Below are positions 19,326 through 29,376 of a DNA stretch of 64,000 nt, piece by piece. The stretch spans positions 434,001 to 498,000 of the forward strand of contig NZ_JAKGGD010000002.1 of assembly GCF_021556615.1 (NCBI RefSeq), written 5' to 3'. Position 1 is the first letter of the stretch. Each line of letters begins with the position of its first letter. Source of the stretch: Paracoccus salsus (GTDB lineage Bacteria > Pseudomonadota > Alphaproteobacteria > Rhodobacterales > Rhodobacteraceae). Both the position numbers and the translations under genes were made by a program. The notes below the pieces were generated by a model that saw nothing but the letters and a program-made list of their open reading frames with translations, was not told the origin of the DNA and made no database searches.

Positions 19326-20431
19326 TCCTGGCCCGCTACGTCGCGCGCCGCTTTCTGCGGTCGTTCCTGGTGATCGCGGGCGTGTTCCTGATGATCCTGA
19401 TGCTGATCGACATGATCGAGATGATCCGCCGCTTTGCCGACCGCGACATCGGGGTATCGGGGGCGGCGCGGCTGGCGGGTCTGAACATCGCCGGCAGCTT
19501 CTACGCGATCCTGCCGCTGATCACCGTGCTGGCGGGGATCGCGCTGTTCATGGGCCTGGCACGCAGCTCCGAGATGGTGGCGATCCGCGCCTCGGGGCGC
19601 TCGGCGCTGAAGGTGGTGGCCGCGCCCGCGGTGACGGCGGCGCTGGCCGGCGCGCTGATCGTGGCGCTGCTGAACCCGCTGGTCGCCGTCACCGGGCAGC
19701 GCTTCGACGAATCGGTGTCGCGGATCGAGCGCCAGGGGCAGCAGACGGTGTCCGTCGGCGAAACCGCCGTCTGGCTGCGGCAGGCGGTGGTCGAGGACGG
19801 CGAAGAGGCCGGACAGGTCGTCATCCGTGCCCGGCGGGCCAGCCCGGACGCGACCACGCTTTACGATGCCGCCTTCCTGGTCTTCGATCAGGACAGCGGC
19901 CCGGTTCGCCGCCTCGAGGCGCGCGAGGCCCGCCTGACCCCCGGCGCATGGCAGCTGAGCGGCGTGCGCGACTATCCGCTGGACCAGCCCAACCCCGAAG
20001 CCTCGGCCCAGGCCAGCGAATCGCTGCGACTGGCCTCGGACCTGACCGCGCAGCGTATCCGCGAGGGTTTTGGACGCCCCGAGGCGGTGCCGGTCTGGCA
20101 GTTGCCGGGCTTCATCGCCGGGCTGGAGCGCGCCGGCTTCTCGGCCAACCGGCACCGCGTCTGGTTCCAGATGGAGCTGGCCCGGCCGTTCCTGATGGCG
20201 GCGATGGTGTTCATCGCGGCGGCGTTCACCATGCGCCATATCCGTGGCCGGAATACCGGCGTCGCGGTGCTTCTGGCCTTTGGCGCAGGGATCGGCCTGT
20301 TCTTTCTGCGCAATCTGGCGCAGATTCTGGGCGATAACGCGCAGATCACCCCGGCGATGGCGGCATGGACGCCGCCTCTGGTGGGAATGCTGCTGGCAGT
20401 GGCGCTGATCCTGCAGCGGGAGGACGGATGA
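19322..20431 (+). CDS. lptG: LPS export ABC transporter permease LptG
   Basis: The 369-residue partner of LptF starts MILARYVARRFLRSFLVIAG and has the same six-helix plus jellyroll layout, including the helix end FMGLARSSEMVAIRASGRSAL near residue 80, which forms the coupling region with LptB. It acts in the inner membrane in LPS transport. Its stop overlaps the lptD start by four bases (ATGA), continuing the coupled series. Confidence 0.94.
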   Translation: MILARYVARRFLRSFLVIAGVFLMILMLIDMIEMIRRFADRDIGVSGAARLAGLNIAGSFYAILPLITVLAGIALFMGLARSSEMVAIRASGRSALKVVAAPAVTAALAGALIVALLNPLVAVTGQRFDESVSRIERQGQQTVSVGETAVWLRQAVVEDGEEAGQVVIRARRASPDATTLYDAAFLVFDQDSGPVRRLEAREARLTPGAWQLSGVRDYPLDQPNPEASAQASESLRLASDLTAQRIREGFGRPEAVPVWQLPGFIAGLERAGFSANRHRVWFQMELARPFLMAAMVFIAAAFTMRHIRGRNTGVAVLLAFGAGIGLFFLRNLAQILGDNAQITPAMAAWTPPLVGMLLAVALILQREDG

Positions 20432-22815
20432 CGGGGCCGGGTTCTGGGCCGGGACGGCTGACACGGATCGCGGGGCTGCTGCTGGCGGGGCTTGCCGCGT
20501 CGGGCATGGCCGCTGGCCAGACGCTCTTTGGCCAGGACGATACCGGCATGTCGGGCGCCCAGATCAGCGGCGCGCCGCTGGCCACCTCGGCTGGCGAGGC
20601 GGCGCTGGCACCCGCCGCCACCCCGCTGCGCAACACCCCGCTGAGCGACGGCACCGAAACCGCCACGCTGGAAGCGGTCGATCCGGCTGCCGACATCACG
20701 CTGCCCGACCGCGCGGCCGCGGGCGAGGCCACCGACTCGGCCACGGTGCTGGCCGACAGCATGGTGCTGCAGGGCGACCGGACGCTGATCGCCGCCGGCG
20801 GTGTGGTGGTCTGGTATCAGGGCGCCCGGCTGGTCGCGTCGCGACTGATCGTGGACGGGGCCAGCGGCGACCTGACCATCGAGGGTCCGATCCATCTGTC
20901 ACGCCCGGGCGCCGCCGATCCCGACGCCGAGGCGGTGCTGATCGCCGATTCGGCCCAGCTGGACCGCCGGTTGCAGGACGGAATCATCCGCGGTGCGCGG
21001 CTGGTCATCGCGCGCGAATTGCAGATGGCATCCCGGGAGCTGACCCGAACCGGCGGCGGACGCATGACCCGGCTGACCCAGGTCGTCGCCTCGAGCTGCC
21101 AGGTCTGCGCCGACGACCCGACGCCCTTGTGGGAAATCCGCGCGCGCAGCATCACCCATGATGCCGAGACGCGCCTGCTGAGCTTCGACCATCCGCAATT
21201 GCGCGCCTTTGGCGTTCCGATCGCCGCCGCCCCCTTCGCCATCACCGCGCCCGACCCGACCGTGGCGCGCAAGTCGGGCTTTCTGCGGCCCGAGATCCGC
21301 ACGACCTCGGGCCTGGGTTTCGGCATCAAGATCCCCTATTTCCAGACCCTTGGCGACCATGCCGACCTGACCCTGACGCCCTATCTGTCGGCCAGCCGGA
21401 CGCGCACGCTGGAACTGCGCTATCGGCAGGCCTGGCGCAGCGGCGTGGCGCAGTGGCACGGGTCGATCAGCCGCGACGACATCGAAACCGGCGAAACACG
21501 CGGCTACCTGTTCGGCAACGCGCTGGTCGATCTGCCGCGCGGCTACCGGCTGGGGGTGCAGCTTCAGGTCGCCAGCGATCGCGGCTATCTGCTGGATTAC
21601 GACGTGACCGACGCCGACCGGCTGTGGAGCGGGCTGTCGGTGGAGCGCGTCACCCGCGACAAGCTGTTCTTCGGGCGGGTCGGGAATTACGATTCGCTGC
21701 GCGACGACGAGGACAACGCGACCTCTCCCGCGCAGGTGGCCGACGCCTTGTGGCGGCGGCGTTTCTCGCCCCGCGTGATCGGCGGCGAGGCGCTGATGGA
21801 ATGGTCGGTCCACGCCCATCGCCGCCCCTCGGACGCGGACATCGTCGGGCGCGATGTCGCGCGCGGCTCGATCGGGCTTGACTGGCGGCGGACCGAGATC
21901 CTGCCCGGCGGGCTGGTCGGCGCCACGATCGCCGGGCTGGACGCGGATCTGTACCGGATCGCGCAGGACGATCGATACGACGACGTGGTCAGCCGCGTCG
22001 ATCCGCTGGTCGGGGTCGAACTGCGCTGGCCGCTGGCCGGCAGCAGCGGCGGCGCCACCCATATCGTCGAGCCGATCGCCCAGCTTCTGTGGTCGCCGCG
22101 CGGCCAGGATACCGACATCCCCAACGAGGACAGCCGGTTGATCGAGTTCGACGAGGGCAACCTGTTTTCCGACAACCGCTTTGCGGGCTGGGACCTGCGC
22201 GAGACCGGGCTGCGCGCCAATGTCGGGATCGGCTGGACCCGCATCGACCCGGCTGGATGGTCGCTGGGGCTGACCGGCGGGCGGGTGCTGCGAACGGACC
22301 CGGACGAAGCCTTCCGGCCCGAATCGCCGCTTGGCGGGCGGCGCTCGGACTGGATGCTGGCGGCGCATTACGACAGCGGCACCGGCCTTGCGATCGCCAA
22401 CCGCGCGCTGTTCGACGATTCGTTCACGGTCTCGCGCAACGAGTTGCGGCTTGGCTGGCTGCGCCCGGACCTGCAAGTGTCGGCGGGCCATCTGTGGATC
22501 GACAGCGACGAGAACGAGGGCCGCGAGACCGACATCAGCGAACTGACCGCCAATATCGGCTGGCAGATCGCCGAAGGCTGGTGGGGCAACGCCGAGACGC
22601 GCTATGATTTCGCCGCCGACCGGGCACAGACCGCCGCGCTGGACGTGACCTATCGCAACGAGTGCATCGCGGTCGAGATGGGGCTGTCGCGGCGGTTCAC
22701 CGCATCCAGCAGCGTGCGGCCGGAAACCAGCCTGGACCTGTCGGTCCGGCTGGGCGGGTTCGGCAGGCCGAAAGACGGTCCAGGCACGGTGGCGCGGCGC
22801 AGTTGCATGCGCTAG
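20428..22815 (+). CDS. lptD: LPS-assembly protein LptD (outer membrane)
   Basis: The 795-residue protein is the beta-barrel that puts LPS into the outer leaflet together with LptE. A signal peptide runs to about residue 30, followed by a low-complexity linker, a jellyroll (about 105-220), and the barrel to the C-terminus. Two Cys near the jellyroll end (SSCQVCADD) and two near the C-terminus (RNECIA and the final SCMR) can form the interdomain disulfides the family needs. No lptE is next to it. Confidence 0.93.
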   Translation: MTGPGSGPGRLTRIAGLLLAGLAASGMAAGQTLFGQDDTGMSGAQISGAPLATSAGEAALAPAATPLRNTPLSDGTETATLEAVDPAADITLPDRAAAGEATDSATVLADSMVLQGDRTLIAAGGVVVWYQGARLVASRLIVDGASGDLTIEGPIHLSRPGAADPDAEAVLIADSAQLDRRLQDGIIRGARLVIARELQMASRELTRTGGGRMTRLTQVVASSCQVCADDPTPLWEIRARSITHDAETRLLSFDHPQLRAFGVPIAAAPFAITAPDPTVARKSGFLRPEIRTTSGLGFGIKIPYFQTLGDHADLTLTPYLSASRTRTLELRYRQAWRSGVAQWHGSISRDDIETGETRGYLFGNALVDLPRGYRLGVQLQVASDRGYLLDYDVTDADRLWSGLSVERVTRDKLFFGRVGNYDSLRDDEDNATSPAQVADALWRRRFSPRVIGGEALMEWSVHAHRRPSDADIVGRDVARGSIGLDWRRTEILPGGLVGATIAGLDADLYRIAQDDRYDDVVSRVDPLVGVELRWPLAGSSGGATHIVEPIAQLLWSPRGQDTDIPNEDSRLIEFDEGNLFSDNRFAGWDLRETGLRANVGIGWTRIDPAGWSLGLTGGRVLRTDPDEAFRPESPLGGRRSDWMLAAHYDSGTGLAIANRALFDDSFTVSRNELRLGWLRPDLQVSAGHLWIDSDENEGRETDISELTANIGWQIAEGWWGNAETRYDFAADRAQTAALDVTYRNECIAVEMGLSRRFTASSSVRPETSLDLSVRLGGFGRPKDGPGTVARRSCMR

Positions 22816-22848
22816 TCTGCGGGCGAAGAATGATAGTGGGGGCAGCAG

Positions 22849-24117
22849 ATGCGGCACATCCTTTCCGGCATCGTCCTGGCGGCGAGCCTGCTTACAGGCG
22901 CAGCCGTCCCGGCAGCCGCGCAAAACCCGTTCGAGCCGGTCGTTTATGTCAACGACCGCGCGGTCACGCGATACGAGGTGCAACAGCGCCTGCGCTTCAT
23001 GCAGATCCTGGGCGCGCCGGCGACCACGGCGGCCGAGGCCGAGGATGCGCTGGTCGCGGACCGGCTGCGGATGCATGCCGCGCGGCAGCAGGGCATCGAG
23101 GTCACCGACGAGGGCTTGCAGATCGGGCTTGATGAATTCGCCGGTCGGGCGGGACTGTCTTCGGCCGAATTCGCCGCAGCGCTGGAGCGGGCCGGGGTCG
23201 AACGCCAGGTCTATCGCGATTTCGTCGAGGCCGGGGTGGCGTGGCGCGCGGTCATTCGCCAGCGCCTGGTGCCGCTTCTGAACATCTCTGAGGCCGAGAT
23301 CGATCAGGAGATGAAGCGCCAGGTCGAGACGCCGATCGTCACCCGCGTGTTGCTGTCCGAACTGATCATCCCGGCTCCGCAGGGCCAGGAACAGGCGGCC
23401 ATGAGCCGCGCCGCCTCGATTGCCGGGGGCAACCCGTCCGAGGCGCAGTTCGCCGCCGCCGCACGCCAGTATTCGGCGGCCGGGTCGGCCGGTGCCGGGG
23501 GCCGGCTGAACTGGGTCGATATCGACAATCTGCCGCCGACCCTGCGGCCGGTGATCCTGGCGCTGCGGCCCGGCCAGACAAGCCAGCCGCTGAACATTCC
23601 GGGCGCCGTGGTGCTGTTCCATCTGCGCGACACGCAGGGCACGCTTCGGCCCGGCGCGAAGGAACAGGTGCTGGACTACATGACCCTGCGGCTGGCCTCG
23701 GCCGCCGAGGCGACGGCCCTGGCCGCGCGCGTGCGCAGCTGCGACACGCTTTACGCCGAGGCCGGCAGCGCCGCCGCCGCGATCCAGCGCCAGACCGTCT
23801 CGCAGAACGCCATCCCGACGCTGATCGCCACCCAGCTTGCCTCGCTGGATGACGACGAGGCGGCGGTGGTCAATTACGGCAACGCCGCCGAACTGGTGAT
23901 GCTGTGCTCGCGCCAGCCGGCGATCCTCGCCGAGGCGCAGAACGACGTGGCCACCACCGCGCTGCCCGATGACGGGGTCGAGGCGGCCGTGCCTGACAAC
24001 CGGGGCGTTCCCAGCCGCCAGGTGGTTCGCGAAGAGCTGTTCAGCCGCAAGGCCGCCACCGCGGCCGACGCCTATCTGGCCGAACTGCGCGCCGACGCGG
24101 TGATCCGGCGGCCTTGA
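22849..24117 (+). CDS. surA: SurA-like periplasmic peptidyl-prolyl isomerase/chaperone
   Basis: The 422-residue protein has a signal peptide (to about residue 24), a SurA N-terminal domain (PFEPVVYVNDRAVTRYEV...) and one parvulin-type isomerase domain (about 160-265, with ARQYSA...GG.L.WVD). It helps fold outer-membrane proteins, LptD among them. The gene is 33 bases after lptD and just before pdxA, the surA-pdxA-rsmA order widely conserved. It has one parvulin domain where E. coli SurA has two. Confidence 0.88.
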   Translation: MRHILSGIVLAASLLTGAAVPAAAQNPFEPVVYVNDRAVTRYEVQQRLRFMQILGAPATTAAEAEDALVADRLRMHAARQQGIEVTDEGLQIGLDEFAGRAGLSSAEFAAALERAGVERQVYRDFVEAGVAWRAVIRQRLVPLLNISEAEIDQEMKRQVETPIVTRVLLSELIIPAPQGQEQAAMSRAASIAGGNPSEAQFAAAARQYSAAGSAGAGGRLNWVDIDNLPPTLRPVILALRPGQTSQPLNIPGAVVLFHLRDTQGTLRPGAKEQVLDYMTLRLASAAEATALAARVRSCDTLYAEAGSAAAAIQRQTVSQNAIPTLIATQLASLDDDEAAVVNYGNAAELVMLCSRQPAILAEAQNDVATTALPDDGVEAAVPDNRGVPSRQVVREELFSRKAATAADAYLAELRADAVIRRP

Positions 24118-24118
24118 G

Positions 24119-25117
24119 ATGGGCGGTGCGGCGGCAATGACCGGGCGAGCCACCAGCGGCCGGATCCTCCTGACCTGCGGCGAACCCGCCGGGATCGGCC
24201 CCGAACTGGCGCCGCTGGCGCTGGCATCGGGCGTGGAGTTCGCATGGATCGGCGATCCGCGCCACCTGCCCCCAGGGACGGGCTTTCAGGAAATCAGCGC
24301 GCCCTCTGACCCCGTGCCAGAGGGGCTGCTGCCGGTGCTGCCGCACGAATTCGCCGCTGCCGCGACGCCCGGCAGACCCGACCCCGCCAACGCGAAGGGC
24401 GTGATCGCGGTGATCGCCCGCGCCGTGGAAATGGTCATGCATGGCGAGGCGGCGGCGATCACCACGCTGCCGATCAGCAAGCAGGCGCTGAAGGAGGGCG
24501 CGGGCTTCGCCTTCCCGGGCCACACCGAATACCTTGCCGATCTGGCCGGCGGCGTGCCGGTCGCGATGATGCTGGCCTCGACCACGATCGACCCGCCCTG
24601 CCGCGTGGTGCCCGCCACCATCCACATCCCGCTGTCGCAGGTGCCGGCCGCGCTCAGCGATCAGGCGCTGGAACAGGCGATCCGCATCACCCACTCGGCG
24701 CTGATCCGCGATTTCGGCATCCCGGACCCGCGCCTTGCCGTCGCCGGGCTGAACCCCCATGCCGGCGAAGGCGGCACGATGGGGCGCGATGAAATCGACC
24801 GGATCCGCCCGCTGCTGGACCGGCTGCGCGCCGAGGGGCTGGACATCGCCGGCCCGCTGCCCGCCGACACCATGTTCCATGCCGCCGCCCGCGCCCGCCA
24901 TGACGCGGCGATCTGCGCCTATCACGACCAGGCGCTGATCCCGATCAAGACGCTGGACTTCGCCGGCGGCGTGAACGTCACGCTGGGTCTGCCCTTCATC
25001 CGCACCTCGCCCGATCACGGCACCGCCTTCGACATTGCCGGCCGGGGTCGCGCCGATCCCACCTCGACCATCGCCGCGCTTCGCATGGCCCGGGACATGG
25101 CGGCGACCCGCGGATGA
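24119..25117 (+). CDS. pdxA: 4-hydroxythreonine-4-phosphate dehydrogenase
   Basis: The 332-residue NAD-dependent enzyme works in pyridoxal 5'-phosphate synthesis (DXP-dependent route). Visible marks are [13 protein letters not shown] near the start, PISKQAL near 120 and GHTEYLAD near 135, which supplies metal-binding His, and [15 protein letters not shown] near 263. The ATG at 24119 follows the surA stop by one base; an internal ATG at 24137 is another possible start. Confidence 0.95.
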   Translation: MGGAAAMTGRATSGRILLTCGEPAGIGPELAPLALASGVEFAWIGDPRHLPPGTGFQEISAPSDPVPEGLLPVLPHEFAAAATPGRPDPANAKGVIAVIARAVEMVMHGEAAAITTLPISKQALKEGAGFAFPGHTEYLADLAGGVPVAMMLASTTIDPPCRVVPATIHIPLSQVPAALSDQALEQAIRITHSALIRDFGIPDPRLAVAGLNPHAGEGGTMGRDEIDRIRPLLDRLRAEGLDIAGPLPADTMFHAAARARHDAAICAYHDQALIPIKTLDFAGGVNVTLGLPFIRTSPDHGTAFDIAGRGRADPTSTIAALRMARDMAATRG

Positions 25118-25137
25118 GGATTCCGCGTCGCGCGAAG

Positions 25138-25186
25138 GCCTGCGGGGGTCCGGGGGCAGCCAGCCCCCGGCCGTCGCGGGACGCAA
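25138..25186 (+). repeat. dispersed GC-rich palindrome, copy 1
   Basis: The block has GGGGGTCCGGGGG, then CAGCCAG, then CCCCCGGCC, then the constant tail CGCGGGACGCAA. It can fold into a strong hairpin. It lies about 20 bases after pdxA and before rsmA. The same architecture recurs at about 29323 and 45696. Confidence 0.75.
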
Positions 25187-25205
25187 CATGCGGGTCGGAC
25201 GCCGG

Positions 25206-26069
25206 ATGAGCAGCATCGACAACCTGCCCCCCCTGCGCGAGGTCATCGCCCGCCACGATCTGCGCGCCAGGAAGCAGCTCGGCCAGAACTTCCTGCTGGA
25301 CCTGAACCTGACCGCCAAGATCGCCCGGCAGGCGGGCGACCTGACACGCTGCGATGTGCTCGAGATCGGGCCCGGTCCGGGTGGGCTGACGCGCGGCCTG
25401 CTGGCCGAGGGAGCCCGGCATGTGCTGGTGATCGAGAAGGACGGCCGCACATTGCCCGCGCTGGCCGAGATCGCCGCGGCCTATCCGGGCAGGTTGACGG
25501 TCATCGAGGGCGATGCGCTGAAGATCGATCCGCTGGCGCATCTGACCCCGCCGATCCGGATCGCCGCCAATCTGCCCTACAATATCGGCACGGAACTGCT
25601 GATCCGCTGGCTGACCCCGCCCGACTGGCCGCCGTTCTGGCAATCGCTGACGCTGATGTTCCAGAAAGAGGTTGCCGAGCGGATCGTCGCGCGGCCCGGC
25701 GGCAAGGCCTATGGCCGCCTCGCGCTTCTGGCCCAGTGGCGGGCCGACGCGCAGATCGTGATGACCCTGCCGCCCGAGGCCTTCGTGCCCGCGCCCAAGG
25801 TCCACTCTGCGGTGGTGCAACTGACAGCGCTTCCCGAGCCGCGCTTTCCGGCCGATCCGGCGGTCCTGTCGCAGGTCACCGCGGCGGCGTTCAACCAGCG
25901 CCGCAAGATGCTGCGCGCCAGCCTGCGCGGCCTGCATCCCGGGATCGAGACCGTTCTGGAACGGGTTGGCATCGTCCCCACGGCGCGGGCCGAGGAAATC
26001 GACCTCGAACATTTCTGTGCGCTGGCGCGCGCCTTGAAATCGCTGCGCGAGACCGCCGCGGAACCCTAG
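25206..26069 (+). CDS. rsmA: 16S rRNA dimethyladenosine transferase RsmA (KsgA)
   Basis: The 287-residue SAM-dependent enzyme dimethylates two adjacent adenines at the 3' end of 16S rRNA. The SAM site GQNFLLD near residue 26 and [14 protein letters not shown] near 50 are clear, and the catalytic NLPYNI is near 120. The start at 25206 gives [10 protein letters not shown], typical for the family; an ATG at 25188 is also in frame. Confidence 0.95.
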   Translation: MSSIDNLPPLREVIARHDLRARKQLGQNFLLDLNLTAKIARQAGDLTRCDVLEIGPGPGGLTRGLLAEGARHVLVIEKDGRTLPALAEIAAAYPGRLTVIEGDALKIDPLAHLTPPIRIAANLPYNIGTELLIRWLTPPDWPPFWQSLTLMFQKEVAERIVARPGGKAYGRLALLAQWRADAQIVMTLPPEAFVPAPKVHSAVVQLTALPEPRFPADPAVLSQVTAAAFNQRRKMLRASLRGLHPGIETVLERVGIVPTARAEEIDLEHFCALARALKSLRETAAEP

Positions 26070-26175
26070 ACCCGCCGCGTCCGCGGCGGTGCCGCTTGCC
26101 CGGCAGGGGCTGCGTCGCGCAGGCTGGCCCGCGAACTTCATCGGAAAGGCCGTGGCCGACACCGGCCGGACCCAT

Positions 26176-26202
26176 GAAAAAAGACCGCGCAAGCGGTCTT
26201 TT
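26176..26202. terminator. bidirectional terminator between rsmA and the DUF4167 gene
   Basis: AAGACCGC-GCAA-GCGGTCTT is flanked by A5 on the left and TT/TTCC on the right, so it reads as a stem with a T tract on either strand (best for the minus-strand DUF4167 gene). It sits between the 3' ends of two convergent genes. Confidence 0.85.
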
Positions 26203-26224
26203 CCAGTCGGATCGCCCGCTTCGC

Positions 26225-27085
26225 TCAGCCTTGATCGGCGTCGCTGTCAGCCGGCCTGGACGCAGCCGGGCCGGGCTCTGCCGTGTCGTCGGCAGAGGGC
26301 TTGCGGCGCGTGCGTGGCGCGGCACTGCGCGGCGCGCGGGGCCTGGCGGCTTTCGGCTTGGGCTTCTCGGCCTCGTCGCTGCCGAACGATGCCGCCTTTT
26401 CGGCGCCGTCGGAATCCACGGCGTCCGGCAGAGCTTGCGGGCCTGTGTCCTGATCGGCCCCGCGGGCAGCCTGCGGCGCACGGCGCGTACGGCCGCGCGG
26501 TTCAGGCTTTCTCTGATCCGTATCGCGCGTCTCGGAACCATTCGCCGGCTGCTCGTCGCGGCGCGCTTCGGCGGGCTCTTCGTCGTGCCGGCGGTTCTGG
26601 TCGCGCTGCCCATGGTCGCGCTGGACGTCGTCGCGCCCGGACTGATCCCGGCTACCCTGTTCGCGCCCGGACTGGTCGCCGCCCGACTGATCGCGCCCGG
26701 GATGGTCGCGCCCGCCATGATCGCGACCCGTGCCGTTCTGGCCGCCTTCGCGGCCATTCCCCTCGCGGGCGGACTGATTGTCGTCGTCGCCCTGCTGGCG
26801 CGGGTTCTGGCCGTGCTGGCCCTGTTGCCGCTCGGCCATTTCCCGCTGCGCCTCGCCCAGCATCCGCGTGTAATGCTCGGCATGCTGGAAGAAGCTCTGC
26901 TCGGCCACGCGGTCGTTGGAAAGCTGCGCGTCACGCGCCAGGGCCAAGTATTTCTCGATGATCTGCTGTGGCGTGCCGCGGACCTTGCCCTCGGGACCCG
27001 AGCTGTCAAAGACACGGTTCACAATGTTCCCCAGCGAACGCTGGCGGTTCGTCTTGTTACGCGAACGGGATTTGGATGATCTCAT
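26225..27085 (-). CDS. DUF4167 domain protein
   Basis: The 286-residue protein has an N-terminal DUF4167 domain (residues about 1-80): a basic RSSKSRSRNKTNRQRS start, then RVFDSSGPEGKVRGTPQQI and KYLALARDAQLSNDRV. The rest is low complexity, with GRD-rich repeats (about 115-165) and a basic/acidic tail. It probably binds RNA, an idea based on its basic N-terminus only; the family has no established function and is restricted to Alphaproteobacteria. The start at 27085 matches other family starts. It is downstream of prmC and prfA on the same strand. Confidence 0.88.
   Translation of the reverse strand: MRSSKSRSRNKTNRQRSLGNIVNRVFDSSGPEGKVRGTPQQIIEKYLALARDAQLSNDRVAEQSFFQHAEHYTRMLGEAQREMAERQQGQHGQNPRQQGDDDNQSAREGNGREGGQNGTGRDHGGRDHPGRDQSGGDQSGREQGSRDQSGRDDVQRDHGQRDQNRRHDEEPAEARRDEQPANGSETRDTDQRKPEPRGRTRRAPQAARGADQDTGPQALPDAVDSDGAEKAASFGSDEAEKPKPKAARPRAPRSAAPRTRRKPSADDTAEPGPAASRPADSDADQG
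26590..26735. repeat. imperfect 15- to 18-base coding repeats
   Basis: Repeats of the type (T)GATCGCGCCCG / TGGTCGCGCCCG run through this part of the DUF4167 gene and encode tandem GRDxxGRDQSG-like units. They are coding low-complexity sequence and have no sign of another role. Confidence 0.6.
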
Positions 27086-27357
27086 CAGTCTGTCTGTCGT
27101 GGTTCCAGGGAATTCCGGGGTCCAGATGGGTCTGGATGTCGATTCGGGCGGCAACGCGGAAAATCACCGCGCCGTGCCGTCATCCTCCGCCTTGTATCTT
27201 TCGGGGCGCGATCTGCGTCCAGTTGGCATCGGCATGTCAAGGCTGACCCGTGCGGAAGCCTTTCGGCCCCGACACGACCGTGACTAACCATGCGGGCGCG
27301 ACGGTGACAAGGGCCAATCGGGCATTTGACGGGCTTTTTCGGGCCGATTGTCGCGCG

Positions 27358-28182
27358 TCACGACCCGAAGCAGGCCGAGACGACGCGATCCCGCCCGTCG
27401 AGGTCGCGGATCAGGCGAATTTCCGCGCCCTGCGCGCGAAGAATCGCGGCGACATCGGCGCCCTGCGCGGGCCCGATCTCGACCAGCAACCGCCCCCCCG
27501 GGGTCAGATGGTCGCGTGCGCCCGCGGCGATGATCCCATAGGCGGTCAGGCCGTCCGCCCCGTCGGTCAGGGCCTTGCGCGGTTCCCATTCCCGCACCTC
27601 GGGGCTCAGCCCCGCCATCTCGGATTCGGCGATATAGGGCGGGTTGGACACGATCAGATCAAAGCGGCCCACGACGCCATCATACCAGTCCGCCTGCTGG
27701 AACCGGGCAGCCACCCGCAGGCGCCGGGCATTGTCACGGGCCACCTCAAGCGCGGCCGCCGAGATGTCGGTTCCCGTCCCGGTCGCGCCCGGACGCGCCG
27801 CCAGCAGCGACAGAAGGATCGCGCCGGTCCCGGTGCCCATGTCCAGAACACTGCGCCACGGCATCGCCAGCGCGGCCTCGACCAGAGTTTCGGTCTCGGG
27901 GCGAGGGTCCAGCGTGTCAGGGGTCACGCGGAACCGGTGGGCGTAGAAATCGCGAAAACCGACGATCTGCGCGACCGGCTGGCGGGCTGCGCGTGCGGCG
28001 ATGCCCGCGCGCAGGCGCGCAAGTTCGGGCGCGGTCAGTGGACGGTCATCGGCGCTTCGCAGGCGCGCGGGCTCGATCCCCAGCAGGCCGGCCAGGATCC
28101 GGTCGGCATCGCGCGCCGCGCCCGCGATCCCGGCCTCTCGCAGCGTGGCGACCGCCTCGGCCCGCGCCTGCGACAGCTTCAT
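27358..28182 (-). CDS. prmC: peptide chain release factor N5-glutamine methyltransferase
   Basis: The 274-residue SAM-dependent enzyme methylates the Gln of the GGQ motif of release factors. [14 protein letters not shown] near residue 112 is the SAM loop and VSNPPYIAE near 182 is the catalytic NPPY. It overlaps prfA by four bases (prfA stop and prmC ATG), so it is made together with its substrate RF1. Confidence 0.95.
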   Translation of the reverse strand: MKLSQARAEAVATLREAGIAGAARDADRILAGLLGIEPARLRSADDRPLTAPELARLRAGIAARAARQPVAQIVGFRDFYAHRFRVTPDTLDPRPETETLVEAALAMPWRSVLDMGTGTGAILLSLLAARPGATGTGTDISAAALEVARDNARRLRVAARFQQADWYDGVVGRFDLIVSNPPYIAESEMAGLSPEVREWEPRKALTDGADGLTAYGIIAAGARDHLTPGGRLLVEIGPAQGADVAAILRAQGAEIRLIRDLDGRDRVVSACFGS

Positions 28183-29234
28183 TCCTGGGCGGCCAGTCGC
28201 GCCGCCTGATCATGGGCGGTCAGGGCGTCGATGATTTCGGTCAGGTCGCCGGCCATCACCCGGTCCAGCGCATAGAGCGTCAGGTTGATGCGATGATCGG
28301 TCATGCGGCCCTGGGGAAAATTATAGGTCCGGATACGCTCGGAGCGGTCGCCGCCGCCGACCTGGCTCTTGCGGTCGGCGGCACGCGCGGCATCGGCCTG
28401 GCTGCGCTGCATGTCGTAAAGCCGGGCGCGCAGAACCGCCATGGCGTTGGCGCGGTTCTGGTGCTGCGACTTTTCGCTGCTGGTGACGACGATTCCGGTC
28501 GGCAGGTGGGTGATCCGCACGGCCGAATCGGTCGTGTTCACATGCTGGCCGCCCGCCCCCGACGCCCGCATCGTGTCGATGCGGATATCGCCGGCCGGGA
28601 TGTCGATATCGACATCCTCGGCGGCCTCGGGCAGCACGGCGACGGTCGCGGCGCTGGTATGGATCCGCCCCCCGGATTCCGTCGTCGGCACGCGCTGGAC
28701 CCGATGCACGCCGGATTCATATTTCAACCGCGCAAAGACGCCCTCGCCCTCGATCCGCGCGACCGCCTCCTTGACGCCACCAAGCTCGGTCTCGGCCAGT
28801 TCCAGCAACTGGAAGTTCCAGCCCTGCTGTTCGGCATGACGGCGATACATCGTCAGCAGATCCGCGGCGAACAGAGCGGCCTCGTCGCCGCCGGTTCCGG
28901 GACGGATCTCGATGATCGCAGGGCGCGCATCGGCCGCGTCCCTGGGCAGCAGGGCGACCCGCAGCGCCTGCTCCAGCGCGGGCAATTGCGCGCGCAGCCG
29001 CGCCGTCTCCTCCTCCGCGAGGCCGCGCATCTCGGGATCGACCAGCATCGCCTGTGCGTCCTCGATGCCATCGCGCGCCGCGCGCCACTGCGCGATCTGT
29101 TCGACCACCGGCTTCAACTCGGCATATTCGCGGCTGATCACCGCGATCTTCTCGGGCGAGGCTCCGGCATTCAGCTGCGCCTCGAGAAACTCGAAACGCT
29201 GGACAATCTGGGCAAGGCGGTCTTCTGGCAGCAT
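28179..29234 (-). CDS. prfA: peptide chain release factor 1
   Basis: The 351-residue protein reads UAA and UAG and triggers peptide release. The GGQ loop [13 protein letters not shown] is near residue 225, and the anticodon-like PxT region (RVPTTE) is near 180. Length is as expected. It is transcribed before prmC, which methylates its GGQ glutamine. Confidence 0.97.
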   Translation of the reverse strand: MLPEDRLAQIVQRFEFLEAQLNAGASPEKIAVISREYAELKPVVEQIAQWRAARDGIEDAQAMLVDPEMRGLAEEETARLRAQLPALEQALRVALLPRDAADARPAIIEIRPGTGGDEAALFAADLLTMYRRHAEQQGWNFQLLELAETELGGVKEAVARIEGEGVFARLKYESGVHRVQRVPTTESGGRIHTSAATVAVLPEAAEDVDIDIPAGDIRIDTMRASGAGGQHVNTTDSAVRITHLPTGIVVTSSEKSQHQNRANAMAVLRARLYDMQRSQADAARAADRKSQVGGGDRSERIRTYNFPQGRMTDHRINLTLYALDRVMAGDLTEIIDALTAHDQAARLAAQE

Positions 29235-29314
29235 CCGGACCGATTACCCGCCCGTCCCGCTCTGGGCAAGCGACCGGGCCTGCTTTGGTCGGGAAATATC
29301 CTCGCGGGGTCGGC

Positions 29315-29375
29315 GGGGGGGGGGGTGGCCGGGGGGTCCGGGGGGCGGAGCGCCCCCGGCCGCCGCGGGACGCAA
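29315..29375 (+). repeat. dispersed GC-rich palindrome, copy 2, with an 11-G run
   Basis: An 11-base G run (29315-29325) leads into GGGGGGTCCGGGGGG, then CGGAGCGCCCCCGGCCG, then the tail CCGCGGGACGCAA. It ends two bases before the stop of the speB-like gene, on that gene's 3' side. The tail and the palindrome match copies 1 and 3. Confidence 0.75.
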
Positions 29376-29376
29376 T

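Noticed and set aside
20899-24153. A 1084-codon open frame on the minus strand
   Set aside because: It is opposite lptD, surA and the pdxA start, which have strong family motifs. The long antisense frame is a by-product of the GC-rich third codon positions.
26590-26735. CRISPR-like repeats
   Set aside because: The repeats are imperfect, contiguous and encode GRD-rich low-complexity protein. There are no spacers.
27086-27357. Gene in the 270-base gap between the DUF4167 gene and prmC
   Set aside because: Short frames on both strands lack ribosome sites and family features. It probably holds the DUF4167 promoter.
29315-29325. 11-G run as a phase-variation tract
   Set aside because: It is outside any coding frame and upstream of no start codon; it is part of a dispersed palindrome copy. 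It may also be sequencing-error prone.
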